Below, one piece after another: positions 23,508 through 31,851 of a DNA stretch of 51,782 bases. Below the pieces are notes generated by a model. That model searched no databases. It was given only the letters and a program-made list of their open reading frames with translations, and had not been told where the DNA came from. The position numbers and the translations under genes were made by a program. The stretch covers positions 1 through 51,782 of the forward strand of contig JAFCFT010000007.1 in assembly GCA_017608505.1 (NCBI GenBank). Direction: 5' to 3'. The stretch's first letter is position 1. Each line of letters starts with the position of its first letter. The stretch comes from Candidatus Parvarchaeota archaeon. Lineage in GTDB: Archaea > Nanobdellota > Nanobdellia > WJKC01.

Positions 23508-24839
23508 CTATATATCTAATTCTTGTCCATCTTGCAAAAGGTGCGTGTCTTTTCCAAGTGTATATCCTAACTCAGCTGCAAGCTGGATAGCACTTGAAAG
23601 TTTAATTATTCCTCCATGAGTTGGGATGTAGTGCTGAGGCCTAATCATTTTTAAGAACTCTCTCATGTCTTCTCTTGCACAGTGTCCGCTTACATGTATG
23701 TCTTTAAAAATTCTTACGCCCTTGCTTTTTAGCTTTTTATCCAACACAGACCTGTTTGCCTGATTAACGGGGCTTGGAATGACCTCTGAGCAAAAAACAA
23801 CAATGTCTTCAGGCAAAAGCGTAAAAGGCATCATATCATTTGCTATTCTTACAAGCATTGAATTTGGCTCTCCCTGATGCCCTGTAGTTATTATGAAATA
23901 TTTCCCTCTTCCTTCTTGTTCTATTCTTTTAAGCATTCTGTTATTGTCTCTAGGCCTTACAAGTATTGCTTCTTTGCTTAGCTTGCACAAGCCAACATTT
24001 TCAGCTGCAGTAACATAGTTATACATGCTTCTTCCTATAAGCACAGGCACTCTTCCCATAAGTTTGGCAGTTTTCACTAAAGTTGTGAGTCTCGCTATGT
24101 GGCTTGCAAATGTTGTTGCAATAACTGCCTTGTTCTTTGTGTCAATCCACAGCAACACATCTTTTATCATTTCTCTTACCAAACTTTCAGACATAGTTCT
24201 TGAGTCTCTGTCCACCCTTGTAGAATCTGTTATTAGCGCCTTGACTCCCTGCGCCCCCAACTCTTTAAGCCTTTTGTAATCTGTTTTTTGCCCTATTATT
24301 GGATGCTCGTCAAATTTAAAATCAACAGCATAAATTAAATCTCCCTCAACTGTGTGAAGAACACTCATCACAGTTTGTGGGGTCGAATGCGTTGCGTATA
24401 CAAACTCTATTGACATAGTCTCGCTAATTTTATACGTGCTCCCAGGATTAAGCTTAAGCAATCTGTTTTTTATTGGGTGGGCTTTAACTATCTGCTGTTT
24501 TAGCACTTCAAGCGTAAATGGCGTTCCAATAATTGGCACTCCGTATTTGCCAGCTAATGCAGGAGCGCCTCCCAAGTGGTCTAAATGAGCATGTCCAATA
24601 ATCATTGCCTTAACCTGCTTGCCATATTTCTTAAAAAATTCCCTGTCATCTGGAACAATTTGTTCGCTTATTAATCGAGACTCAGGAAGCTTTAAGACCT
24701 CTTCTTCTCCTCCTTCTTGGAGAGCTGCTAATTTATCAACATTTATTCCGCAGTCAAATATTACAGTTTCGTTACCAACTGTTACTCCTGTCATGTTTCT
24801 GCCAAATTCTGAGTAACCTCCTATTGCATGTATCTTCAT
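23508..24839 (-). CDS. rnj: Archaeal RNase J (beta-CASP metallo-nuclease)
   Basis: A 5'-3' exoribonuclease of the beta-CASP family. The 443-residue protein carries the metallo-beta-lactamase motif GHAHLDHLGGAPAL near residue 80, the DFKFDEHPIIG metal-site region, DSTRVDRDSRTMSE (the beta-CASP entry), TTGHQGEPNSML, and the final SGHCAREDMREF and PTHGG motifs. That set and the length correspond to aRNase J rather than aCPSF. It is the first gene of a minus-strand chain (RNase J, GluRS, GT-C, Mpg). Its start is only 11 bp from that of the divergent UPF0248 gene. Confidence 0.92.
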   Translation of the reverse strand: MKIHAIGGYSEFGRNMTGVTVGNETVIFDCGINVDKLAALQEGGEEEVLKLPESRLISEQIVPDDREFFKKYGKQVKAMIIGHAHLDHLGGAPALAGKYGVPIIGTPFTLEVLKQQIVKAHPIKNRLLKLNPGSTYKISETMSIEFVYATHSTPQTVMSVLHTVEGDLIYAVDFKFDEHPIIGQKTDYKRLKELGAQGVKALITDSTRVDRDSRTMSESLVREMIKDVLLWIDTKNKAVIATTFASHIARLTTLVKTAKLMGRVPVLIGRSMYNYVTAAENVGLCKLSKEAILVRPRDNNRMLKRIEQEGRGKYFIITTGHQGEPNSMLVRIANDMMPFTLLPEDIVVFCSEVIPSPVNQANRSVLDKKLKSKGVRIFKDIHVSGHCAREDMREFLKMIRPQHYIPTHGGIIKLSSAIQLAAELGYTLGKDTHLLQDGQELDI

Positions 24840-24850
24840 TAAATTTAAAG

Positions 24851-25108
24851 ATGCATGAGTCCTTATTAAATATTGTGAGAGAAGGGGCTATGCTTATTGA
24901 ATATCTTATTCGCTCAGTCCATGACCCTTCATTTATCCCTTTAAGCAAGTGGATTATTGTAATCCGCCATCGCGGGGCGCCAAACGATGAAAAGAAAATA
25001 AAAGGAAGCAAAGTCACAAAAGTTGACAGAAGAGGCATTTATTACGAATCTGTTGAGGGCGAAATTTTCATACCTTTTAGAAGAATTATCCGCTTAGAGC
25101 TTTCTTAA
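24851..25108 (+). CDS. UPF0248 (DUF504) family protein
   Basis: An 85-residue protein of the archaeal UPF0248/DUF504 family. The features are an N-terminal helix, IIVIRHRGAPNDEKKIKGS (family pattern I-HRGAP-D---I-G), a short strand hairpin, and the C-terminal FIPFRRIIRLEL, matching the IP-HRI--I end. The family function is unsettled, but members often accompany RNA-processing genes, which fits the divergent RNase J. ATG 24851 is preferred over 24824, which would extend it into the RNase J gene. Its 3' end overlaps the convergent radical SAM gene by 23 bp. Confidence 0.8.
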   Translation: MHESLLNIVREGAMLIEYLIRSVHDPSFIPLSKWIIVIRHRGAPNDEKKIKGSKVTKVDRRGIYYESVEGEIFIPFRRIIRLELS

Positions 25109-26354
25109 TCTTTTCTTTTAAAGCATTAAGCATTTCCCTTTGTATTAGCGGGTTCCTCTTGTCTTTTACTTTTTCATACACTTCCTTATCACACAAATCA
25201 TGCAGTCTTATTCTTAATTTTTTGCACGCATTTTTTAAGGCAATCCCTGACTCGCTTTCAGGTCTAAAATACGAAAGATAGCGCTTATATTTTTGCGCTT
25301 TTAAGTAATTCTTTACTCTTTCTTCAGTCACTTTCAAGTATTCTTCCTTGATTTTTTTAGTCTCTTTTCTTTCATCCCAATCGTAGGCATTAAACGGGTA
25401 CTTGTCTGAGTACTCTATGGGTATCACTCCAGGATTGCTTATAACTACAATATGCATGTTTTTGTAAAATGGAAATCCTGCTATCATTCTTCTTATTGCT
25501 TTGTGCGTTCTGCTCTTATAGTATGGCTTTCTTTTTGAGCACGGAAGAAACAGCACAACATTCTTGTCTTTAGGCCTTTTATAAAACCGCACAAAATAGT
25601 CTTGCCAAACATTAAAATAAGGATGCAGCAAATACTTCTTCCCAACCCCTACTATCCTCTTTTTTTTCTCAAATCTCGGCTCAAAAGCATAATTGCTGTA
25701 ATCCAACTTTATTTTCTTATTTCCCCTGTATTTTTTTGTCACTTTATTAAACTCTTCTTCATTCATAGGCCCCCATTTGCCAGATATCCAGTAATCAAAT
25801 AATTCTGCCTTTGCATGCGGATAAGTATTAATCAACACTAATTCGTCGCAATACTTTAAGCCAAACTTTACGCTTTTGTCAAGCAGACCTTTGTAATCAA
25901 AAGGAGGATTAACAAGAATATACCCTTTTACTTTAAATCCGTACTTATGGATAAGCTCGCATGCTTTCTTAAATTTCTCAAGCGTTACACCTTTCCTTAA
26001 CTTTTTTAGCACCTCATCATCAGCAGCTTCTAACCCCATTGCAACAACCAGCTTAACTCCTTTGAATAATTCCAATTTTTCTGGCGTCACATATTCTGGC
26101 CTTGATTCTACTACTAATTTTCTACCCCGCATCACTTTTGCAACGTGCTTTAAAAAATCCATTGGAAACTGTTTTTTATCAAAAAAAGAGCCTGAGCCAA
26201 ATATCTTGAGGCATGCGACCTTTTCATCAACATTTTCATCAAATATTTTCATCAAAGCCTTTGCATCAACTTTAAATCTGTGCTTGCCCCAGCCGCAAAA
26301 AATGCATCGCCCCCAAGAGCATGCGCCTGAATTAAGGATTAAAGTCTTTTCCAT
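25086..26354 (-). CDS. Archaeosine radical SAM protein (RaSEA-like) fused to ArcS-type domain
   Basis: A 422-residue two-domain protein. The first 230 or so residues are a radical SAM domain with cluster cysteines in GACSWGRCIFCGWG (residues 12, 17, 20) and GSGSFFD downstream, in the style of RaSEA, which converts a preQ0-lysine adduct on tRNA to archaeosine. Residues about 263-390 resemble the ArcS/DUF5591 core, with VVLFLPCSKRKPYYKSRTHK and PFNAYDWDE. In known pathways ArcS adds lysine to preQ0 in tRNA and RaSEA is a separate protein. Here both appear joined, close to tgtA at 27740. ATG 26354 is preferred over 26399. The combined activity is inferred. Confidence 0.8.
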   Translation of the reverse strand: MEKTLILNSGACSWGRCIFCGWGKHRFKVDAKALMKIFDENVDEKVACLKIFGSGSFFDKKQFPMDFLKHVAKVMRGRKLVVESRPEYVTPEKLELFKGVKLVVAMGLEAADDEVLKKLRKGVTLEKFKKACELIHKYGFKVKGYILVNPPFDYKGLLDKSVKFGLKYCDELVLINTYPHAKAELFDYWISGKWGPMNEEEFNKVTKKYRGNKKIKLDYSNYAFEPRFEKKKRIVGVGKKYLLHPYFNVWQDYFVRFYKRPKDKNVVLFLPCSKRKPYYKSRTHKAIRRMIAGFPFYKNMHIVVISNPGVIPIEYSDKYPFNAYDWDERKETKKIKEEYLKVTEERVKNYLKAQKYKRYLSYFRPESESGIALKNACKKLRIRLHDLCDKEVYEKVKDKRNPLIQREMLNALKEKIKKALSG

Positions 26355-26407
26355 CATTATAAGATAGCATAGAAATGTTTTTAAGTTATTGGTTACCATT
26401 TTTTTTC

Positions 26408-26809
26408 ATGCCGCTTGTATCATATTTCCTTGACAGCAACCATTTTGTGCCAAGCAAAGAACTTAAAAACTATCTTTCAGACTTAAAAGAAAAAAACATT
26501 TCAACAATTCTTCTTGAAGGTCCAAATGATGATTACATAAAAGATGCAGTTACAGGTTATCTTAAAAACACATACAACAAATTTATGTTTAAAGAGCTTC
26601 TAAATCAAATAGGAATGTTCCCAACAGAGGTTGTTTTTTGCATTATGGACTGTGCAAAAGAAAATTCATATAATATAGAACTTATAGGCATGACTGACAA
26701 TGAAATGAAAAGATTAGCAAGTTCATATTTGCGCTCGCATTCTGAAAACTGCGCATTAATCATTGGGAGCGCCCACAAGGACGTCATAAAGTTTATTTGC
26801 AATTTCTAA
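26408..26809 (+). CDS. Hypothetical protein
   Basis: A 133-residue soluble protein. STILLEGPNDDYIKD near residue 35 and CALIIGSAHKDVIKFI at the C-terminus loosely recall the E-x-G and G-x-x-H motifs of TraB-like proteins, but the match is weak and the length short. ATG 26408 is chosen because TTTTTAAG (near 26378-26385) sits about 26 nt upstream, the spacing typical of leaderless genes here; 26375 would add 11 hydrophobic residues. It overlaps the convergent longin-like gene by 54 bp. Function unknown. Confidence 0.5.
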   Translation: MPLVSYFLDSNHFVPSKELKNYLSDLKEKNISTILLEGPNDDYIKDAVTGYLKNTYNKFMFKELLNQIGMFPTEVVFCIMDCAKENSYNIELIGMTDNEMKRLASSYLRSHSENCALIIGSAHKDVIKFICNF

Positions 26810-27670
26810 AGCTTTCTTTTTCGTATCAATAAACATGTCTTCTTTGCTTAATTGGTCTGTGCTTTTCTTTATTTCATTATTATAATCAATTATCTTCTCT
26901 TCAAAATAATTCTTCATGTCCTCAGTCATTTGTTTATTTAATTCAAAGTGATTTGAAGCAACTATTACTCCATACATATTTTTTCCTCTGTGGAAACCAG
27001 AATCAATGTTTATTGGCATAAAATGATAATATATTCCATCCTTTTCCAATATAGCATTTAATTTTTCGCTGCAATCTGTCATTGCCAACAAATCATCTTT
27101 AAACTCATTTGAATATTCTTTTTTACTATAAATAATGTTTGGGCCAGCTCTTTCATCAAATTCAGTAATTATAAAATCATTGATTGTTCCTTTGCGTTGC
27201 TCTTTTAAAATAAGCATGTCTTTCAAATCGTTTTTAATATCTTCGAATGCTTTCTTTTCAAATTGCTCCTTAACGCATTCGTAAGCCCTTTCATCTAATT
27301 CACACCCTTTGTAAGTTGCAACAAGGAAGTGCTTTGGCAGCTTTGCACTAATTGGAATAATATGCATAATATGGTCTTTTGTCAAAATCTTTTGTTTCGA
27401 CTCTTTTACAATACATTCGAACAATCCACTTGCGTCAAGTTCTAACTCATTATATATTGCTTTTGGCCCTTCTATCACATCAAAAACATAAACAGCTGTG
27501 CCTACTATTTCTCTCTTACTATCGTAATTAGGGATTTTGTACTCTTCAAATTTTTTCAAAGCATCATTGCACACTTTTTCAAAGTATTTTTCATTAAGCT
27601 CTTTTTTTACAGAATTGTAAATATCTTTAATCAATTCATAAACTTCATACTCATTTAATCCCTCAATCAT
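26756..27670 (-). CDS. Tandem longin-like domain protein (candidate)
   Basis: A 304-residue soluble protein with two similar halves. Each has a strand ending in an acidic residue and Gly-Pro: YVFDVIEGPKAIYN (near residue 62) and IITEFDERAGPNIIYS (near residue 170). Each is followed by hydrophobic strands (MHIIPISAKLPKHFLVATYKG; YYHFMPINIDSGF then YGVIVAS) and a helix. FDE-GP-I-YS is the usual entry strand of longin-type domains of small-GTPase regulators in eukaryotes and some archaea. N- and C-terminal helices flank the repeat. A Ras-like GTPase lies in the same window at 34406. The family call is by pattern only. Confidence 0.45.
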   Translation of the reverse strand: MIEGLNEYEVYELIKDIYNSVKKELNEKYFEKVCNDALKKFEEYKIPNYDSKREIVGTAVYVFDVIEGPKAIYNELELDASGLFECIVKESKQKILTKDHIMHIIPISAKLPKHFLVATYKGCELDERAYECVKEQFEKKAFEDIKNDLKDMLILKEQRKGTINDFIITEFDERAGPNIIYSKKEYSNEFKDDLLAMTDCSEKLNAILEKDGIYYHFMPINIDSGFHRGKNMYGVIVASNHFELNKQMTEDMKNYFEEKIIDYNNEIKKSTDQLSKEDMFIDTKKKALEIANKLYDVLVGAPND

Positions 27671-27739
27671 AAAACCTCCTATTTTATCACTATAAAGTGA
27701 TTAATCCTCTTTTTAAGCTTTTCGCTTCTATTTCTTCTT

Positions 27740-29374
27740 ATGTTTGAACTAAAAGCAAGGGAAGGCCTTGCAAGACTTGGCAAATTCACCCACAACAATC
27801 ACACTATAATTACTCCAAACATTGCTGTTGTCGTGAATCCTAACAAGCAAATAATCCCTCCAAAAGAATTAGAAAATGAGTTTGGCGTTGACTTAATAAT
27901 CACTAATGCATATATCATTAAAAATTCAAAAAAACCCATTAAAAACCTGCATGAATTTTACAAGTTTTCTGGCTTGATATACACTGATTCAGGAACTTAT
28001 CAAATGTACAGCAAAGGCGAAGTTGGGATAACTAATGAAGAAACTTTGCGCATCCAAAAGGAGTTAGGTTCTGACATAATCACTCCTTTAGATGTCTTTA
28101 CTTTGCCAAGCGACTCAAAACTTGACGCCTTAAGAAAACTAATTGAAACAAACAAACGCATTAAAAACTCCTTAACGCAAAACATGGTTGCGCCAATCCA
28201 AGGAGGCATTCACTTAGACCTTAGAAAAAAAGCTTGCAAAGAGCTTTCAAAAATCAATCCTTTAATTTATGCTATTGGCGGGATTGTTCCTTTAATGAAT
28301 GCTTATGATTTTAAGCGTCTTACAGAAATCGTGCTTGCATGTAAACAAAACCTTCCGTCCAACGTTCCTGTTCATGCTTTTGGAGCCGGACACCCTATTA
28401 TCTTTTCACTGCTTGCTCTTTTAGGCATTGACTTGTTTGACAGTGCAAGCTACGCGCTTTTTGCACGCGAAGGCCGCTACTTGACAGAATATGGCACTAA
28501 AAAAATTAATGAGATGCAATTCCTTCCTTGCAACTGCAAGATTTGCGCATCACACACTATTAAAGAACTGCAAAATGATTTCTCATTGCTTGCGCGCCAC
28601 AACTTGTATGTTATCATGCGAGAAATTAAACTAATACGCGAGGCAATTCATGAGCACAAACTCTTTGACCTTGTCTCAAGCCGCATCAGGGCTCATCCAA
28701 GTCTTTATTATGCTTACAAATGGCTTTTAGAGCAGGCGCCTTTCATGGATTCTGATCCTGTAACCAAGCATTCAGCTTTTTTCTGGACCGGCCCTTTATC
28801 TGACTTGCGTCCTGAACTATTAAGAGCTAAAGCAAGACTTAAAGAGCTTGGCTTTAAGAAAGTTCCAAGACCTTTAAAATTAATGTATCCGTTTGGCCAG
28901 TCTGAAGGCATCAAATTTAACTACTCTAAGAAAAAATACAACGACTTAGAAACATTGAGACTTCTTGCCGACTACCAACTTGGCAAAGGCGCTGGCAAGA
29001 CCCTGTTTCCAGAGCGCACCCGCATAGTATACACGCGCAACAGGCGCATTAACAAGGCATTTTTAGACAATGAATTGCTCTGCGTCCTTAGAGCCAGCGA
29101 CGGCCATATAATCCTTCATAAAGCAGGAGCCATGCGCATCAAGAAATTTCTAAAAAAAGTAGAAGTTAATAAAGAAGTTGCTCAATTTCCAAAATCTGGA
29201 AAAAGCGTTTTTGCAAAACATGTAGTCAAAGCAAGCCCTGGCATCATCCCTTGTATGGAAGTTCTTGTTACTTGCAACAACATGCCAATTGCTGTTGGCG
29301 AATCCTTGCTTAATTCCAAAGAAATGAAGGAATTTAAATCAGGCGTTGCAGTCCAAGTGCGCGAAGGTCTTTGA
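27740..29374 (+). CDS. tgtA: Archaeal tRNA-guanine transglycosylase with PUA domain
   Basis: Exchanges guanine 15 of the tRNA D-loop for preQ0, the first tRNA step of archaeosine formation. The 544-residue protein has a TIM-barrel with TDSGTYQMYSKG (catalytic Asp), GSDIITPLDVFT, PIQGG and FGAGHP, the zinc site CNCKICASH near residue 268, a middle insertion, and a C-terminal PUA domain (HKAGAMRIKKFL, then KSVFAKHV and PIAVGESLLNSKEM). TATA-like CTTTTTAAGC lies about 27 nt before the ATG. The stop is 1 bp from the 3' end of the convergent tRNA-Gly gene. Confidence 0.95.
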   Translation: MFELKAREGLARLGKFTHNNHTIITPNIAVVVNPNKQIIPPKELENEFGVDLIITNAYIIKNSKKPIKNLHEFYKFSGLIYTDSGTYQMYSKGEVGITNEETLRIQKELGSDIITPLDVFTLPSDSKLDALRKLIETNKRIKNSLTQNMVAPIQGGIHLDLRKKACKELSKINPLIYAIGGIVPLMNAYDFKRLTEIVLACKQNLPSNVPVHAFGAGHPIIFSLLALLGIDLFDSASYALFAREGRYLTEYGTKKINEMQFLPCNCKICASHTIKELQNDFSLLARHNLYVIMREIKLIREAIHEHKLFDLVSSRIRAHPSLYYAYKWLLEQAPFMDSDPVTKHSAFFWTGPLSDLRPELLRAKARLKELGFKKVPRPLKLMYPFGQSEGIKFNYSKKKYNDLETLRLLADYQLGKGAGKTLFPERTRIVYTRNRRINKAFLDNELLCVLRASDGHIILHKAGAMRIKKFLKKVEVNKEVAQFPKSGKSVFAKHVVKASPGIIPCMEVLVTCNNMPIAVGESLLNSKEMKEFKSGVAVQVREGL

Positions 29375-29375
29375 A

Positions 29376-29473
29376 TGCGGTCGCCGGGATTCGAACCCGG
29401 GCTGCGAGCTTGGAAGGCTTACACACTAATTTTTGTCAATTAGTATCGTGTCCTACCGCTAGACTACGACCGC
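29376..29473 (-). tRNA. tRNA-Gly(UCC) with an intron
   Basis: Read on the minus strand, acceptor GCGGTCG pairs with CGACCGC, followed by discriminator A. The D arm is 10-24, the T arm has GGGTTCGAATCCC, and the anticodon loop is CUUCCAA (UCC) in a stem CGAGC/GCUCG. That stem forms only after removal of 27 nt, leaving a 71-nt tRNA. CCA is not encoded. The 5' end overlaps the last codons of the upstream endonuclease relic. Confidence 0.95.
29419..29445 (-). other. tRNA intron with bulge-helix-bulge splice motif, position 29/30
   Basis: The 27-nt intron interrupts the anticodon stem between nucleotides 29 and 30, not the canonical 37/38. A perfect hBHBh' forms: exon ACAC pairs with intron GUGU as the 4-bp central helix; the 3-nt bulges GAU and AAG sit on either side, cut as GA|U and AA|G; exon AGG pairs with CCU beyond; and intron arms ACUAAUU and AAUUAGU close the other side. 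Splicing by the archaeal tRNA endonuclease is therefore well supported. Noncanonical sites usually need a heteromeric-type endonuclease. Confidence 0.9.
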
Positions 29474-30301
29474 ACATAATTCTTTATGCTTTCTTTTAAC
29501 TCATCTATTTTACATATTACTCCTGTTTCCTTCCATATCTTGTATCTCATTGTATTACGGATATTTTTACTTCCTACTATTTTAAAAAATTTATCTATGT
29601 CTTTCTTTGCATAAATATAAACCTTTCTTCTTGATATTGACGACTTTAAATTTAATGATAATAAAGCCTTATAAATAGAATTTCTTAGTTCTTTATTATA
29701 CGAATCAAATTCGATCATAGGGTCATGTTTTCTATGCTTATGAATCCCTCCATCTGTGTCAAATAAACCCCTTAGACAACAACACAAACATTTTTTATTT
29801 GCGAAATAAATCTTAGGGATCCTTAATCCTTTTGATTTAACTTTATTTCCTTTTGGTAACCCTATTTTATTAACTAAAAAATCATGGATTGTTTTATTAT
29901 AAAATTTAAATCTATACATAATTTTTCATATAATCATAATCTAACACTAAGTTACAAGTTATAGAAATTTCAGAATTTAGTTTGCCAAGATGGCCATCGC
30001 CAAGCAGTATACCAATAAACTCTGCCAGTTTTGGATCTGTCGATTTAGGCAAACTAATTTTCTTCCTAACAAATTTGTACTCTACCTTTTTAATTATATA
30101 TTTTCCATAATCAATATTTGTTTTGTTAAATATTTTAATTGCTAAGTTTTCAGGCAGGTTATATTTTTCAGAAAGATAGTTATACAGTGTTGCTCTAGAA
30201 ATCCCTAACAATTTCGAAAAAGAATCGCTTGTAAGATTTAAAGATTTCATAGCGTTATTTAAAAATTTCTTTTGCAGTCCTTTATTGAATATTAGTCTCA
30301 T
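29464..30301 (-). pseudogene. Broken LAGLIDADG homing endonuclease with N-terminal HTH
   Basis: Two minus-strand ORFs (30301-29912 and 29919-29464) overlap by 8 bp in different frames. The first has an HTH (SDSFSKLLGISRATLYNYL, about residues 25-43) and the first catalytic helix LAEFIGILLGDGHLG. The second has HDFLVNKIGLPKGNK, the second helix CLRGLFDTDGGIHK and a C-terminal DNA-binding half. At the junction about 20 residues normally found between YMKNYV and the next strand also seem to be missing, so a deletion plus frameshift is likely. The second ORF ends inside the tRNA-Gly 5' end. Probably inactive. Confidence 0.7.
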
Positions 30302-30440
30302 ACTTAATATGTTAAAATCAAAGTGTTATATAACATTACTGGAGTCATTTTCTTGATAAGGGAAAATAGCGTTTCTTTTAAAAATGTTTCTCGACGTGGC
30401 ATACAAAGCCTTTATTAAGATAAAGCTCTTAAAAATTATC

Positions 30441-31226
30441 ATGGCAAAGAAAATAAAAGAGGGCAAAATCAGATTAATGCCGCAAGAAGGCAAAAAAATC
30501 AATATAATACATAGAAAAATTAAATTCAACAAACCCCTTGTAATCACAGGCTTTCAAGGCATAGGCCTTGTTGGCGCCTTAAGCGCCCAGTACATTGTAA
30601 ACAAATTAAGGCTTGAACAAATAGGATATATTGAAAGCGAAGAACTGCCTCCCTTAGCAATGCTTGAAGAAGGCTCATTAATGCACCCAATAAGAATATT
30701 CTCAAATAAAGAGAGGGATTTAGTAGTTATTGAATCAGAACTGCCGATTCCAATTAAGCTTGTTTACAAGATGAGTGCTGAAATTGTTAGATGGCTTAAA
30801 AAAATAAAAGCAAGAGGACTTGTTTGCTTTGAAGGCATAGGAGTGCCTCCAGAAGAAAAAGAAGACGGCATAGATGTTTACAGCATATCAACTACAAAAA
30901 AATTAAGGCAAAGATTGGAGAATTTTGTTCCAGAACTAAAAAGAGGGATAATAATCGGCATGAGCGCGGCACTGCTTTTAGAATCAAAAGACGAGGGAAT
31001 AAACGCAAGTTGCTTAATGAGCGAAAGCAGGGCAGACATCCCAGACCGCATGGCTGCTGCAGCAATAATTAAGAAATTCAATCAAATTTATAGATATAAC
31101 ATTAACACTGCTGAACTTGAGAAAGAAGCAAGAGAATTTGAAAAGAAATTAGAAAAACTGCTTAGTCATGTTAGAAAGTTCTCCAAACTTGCAAGAGAAG
31201 AAAAACCGCCGAAAATTTATGGTTAA
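30441..31226 (+). CDS. PAC2-family protein (proteasome assembly chaperone-like)
   Basis: A 261-residue protein of the PAC2/PbaB family, relatives of eukaryotic proteasome assembly chaperones. Visible features are the glycine-rich opening VITGFQGIGLVGALSAQYIV, LPPLAMLEEG, a central LVCFEGIGVPPEE, GIIIGMSAALLLESKDEGI and SESRADIPDRMAAAA, with a helical Lys-rich tail. ATG 30441 starts the family domain; the 30384 start adds 19 residues with no counterpart. The alpha-subunit gene psmA is in the same window at 49678. The last 8 bp overlap the HAD gene. Confidence 0.82.
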   Translation: MAKKIKEGKIRLMPQEGKKINIIHRKIKFNKPLVITGFQGIGLVGALSAQYIVNKLRLEQIGYIESEELPPLAMLEEGSLMHPIRIFSNKERDLVVIESELPIPIKLVYKMSAEIVRWLKKIKARGLVCFEGIGVPPEEKEDGIDVYSISTTKKLRQRLENFVPELKRGIIIGMSAALLLESKDEGINASCLMSESRADIPDRMAAAAIIKKFNQIYRYNINTAELEKEAREFEKKLEKLLSHVRKFSKLAREEKPPKIYG

Positions 31227-31851
31227 AGCATTTATTTTCGATTTAGACGGAACTTTAATTGATTCTCATAAAGCGCATGTAAATGCTTTTAAAAAAGTTT
31301 TGCACAAGCATGATCTCTACACAACAAGAAATGAATTAAAAAAATACTTTGGAATGCAAGAAGAAGATATTTTAAAAAAATTGTTTCCAAAAATCTCAAG
31401 CAAAGTCTTAGATCAAATAATGTTCGAAAAGCGAAAGGAATTCATTAAGAACATACATTTAGTAGAAAAAAAGCCTTGTGCTGACAAGGTCTTAAAGATG
31501 TCAAATAAAAAAGGGCCTGTAGCGCTTGCAACCTGCTGTCACTTAAGCGAAGTTTCAGAAATAATAAAGCAATTTAATTGGGGCAATTATTTTAAAACAA
31601 TAGTTACAAGCTATGAGGTGCCAAGACCAAAACCTGCTCCAGACATATTATTAAGAACTATTAAAATTTTAAATGCTAAAAAACAAGATGCTGTCTTTAT
31701 TGGCGACACTATCTATGATGCCATGGCTTCGCAATCAGCAGGCATAAAATTCATAGGTGTGAATAAAGACGAAGAAGTGATTAATGGATTAAAAGCGCTT
31801 GGCGTTAAGAATACGCACAGAACTCTTTGCACTATTTTTTCTTCTGCTTAA
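31219..31851 (+). CDS. HAD-superfamily hydrolase
   Basis: A 210-residue phosphatase-like protein of the beta-phosphoglucomutase/Gph group. Motif I is FIFDLDGTLIDSH, with both aspartates intact; motif II Thr is in ALATCCH; the motif III Lys is in RPKPAPD; and motif IV is FIGDTIYD. A helical cap lies between residues about 15 and 80. The start ATG 31219 overlaps the PAC2 stop by 8 bp, so the genes are coupled. The substrate cannot be told; phosphoglycolate or pyrophosphate are common for relatives. Confidence 0.85.
   Translation: MVKAFIFDLDGTLIDSHKAHVNAFKKVLHKHDLYTTRNELKKYFGMQEEDILKKLFPKISSKVLDQIMFEKRKEFIKNIHLVEKKPCADKVLKMSNKKGPVALATCCHLSEVSEIIKQFNWGNYFKTIVTSYEVPRPKPAPDILLRTIKILNAKKQDAVFIGDTIYDAMASQSAGIKFIGVNKDEEVINGLKALGVKNTHRTLCTIFSSA

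Noticed and set aside
26375..26809. TraB-family assignment for the hypothetical gene
   Set aside because: Only two short motif-like stretches match, and the protein is far shorter than TraB proteins.
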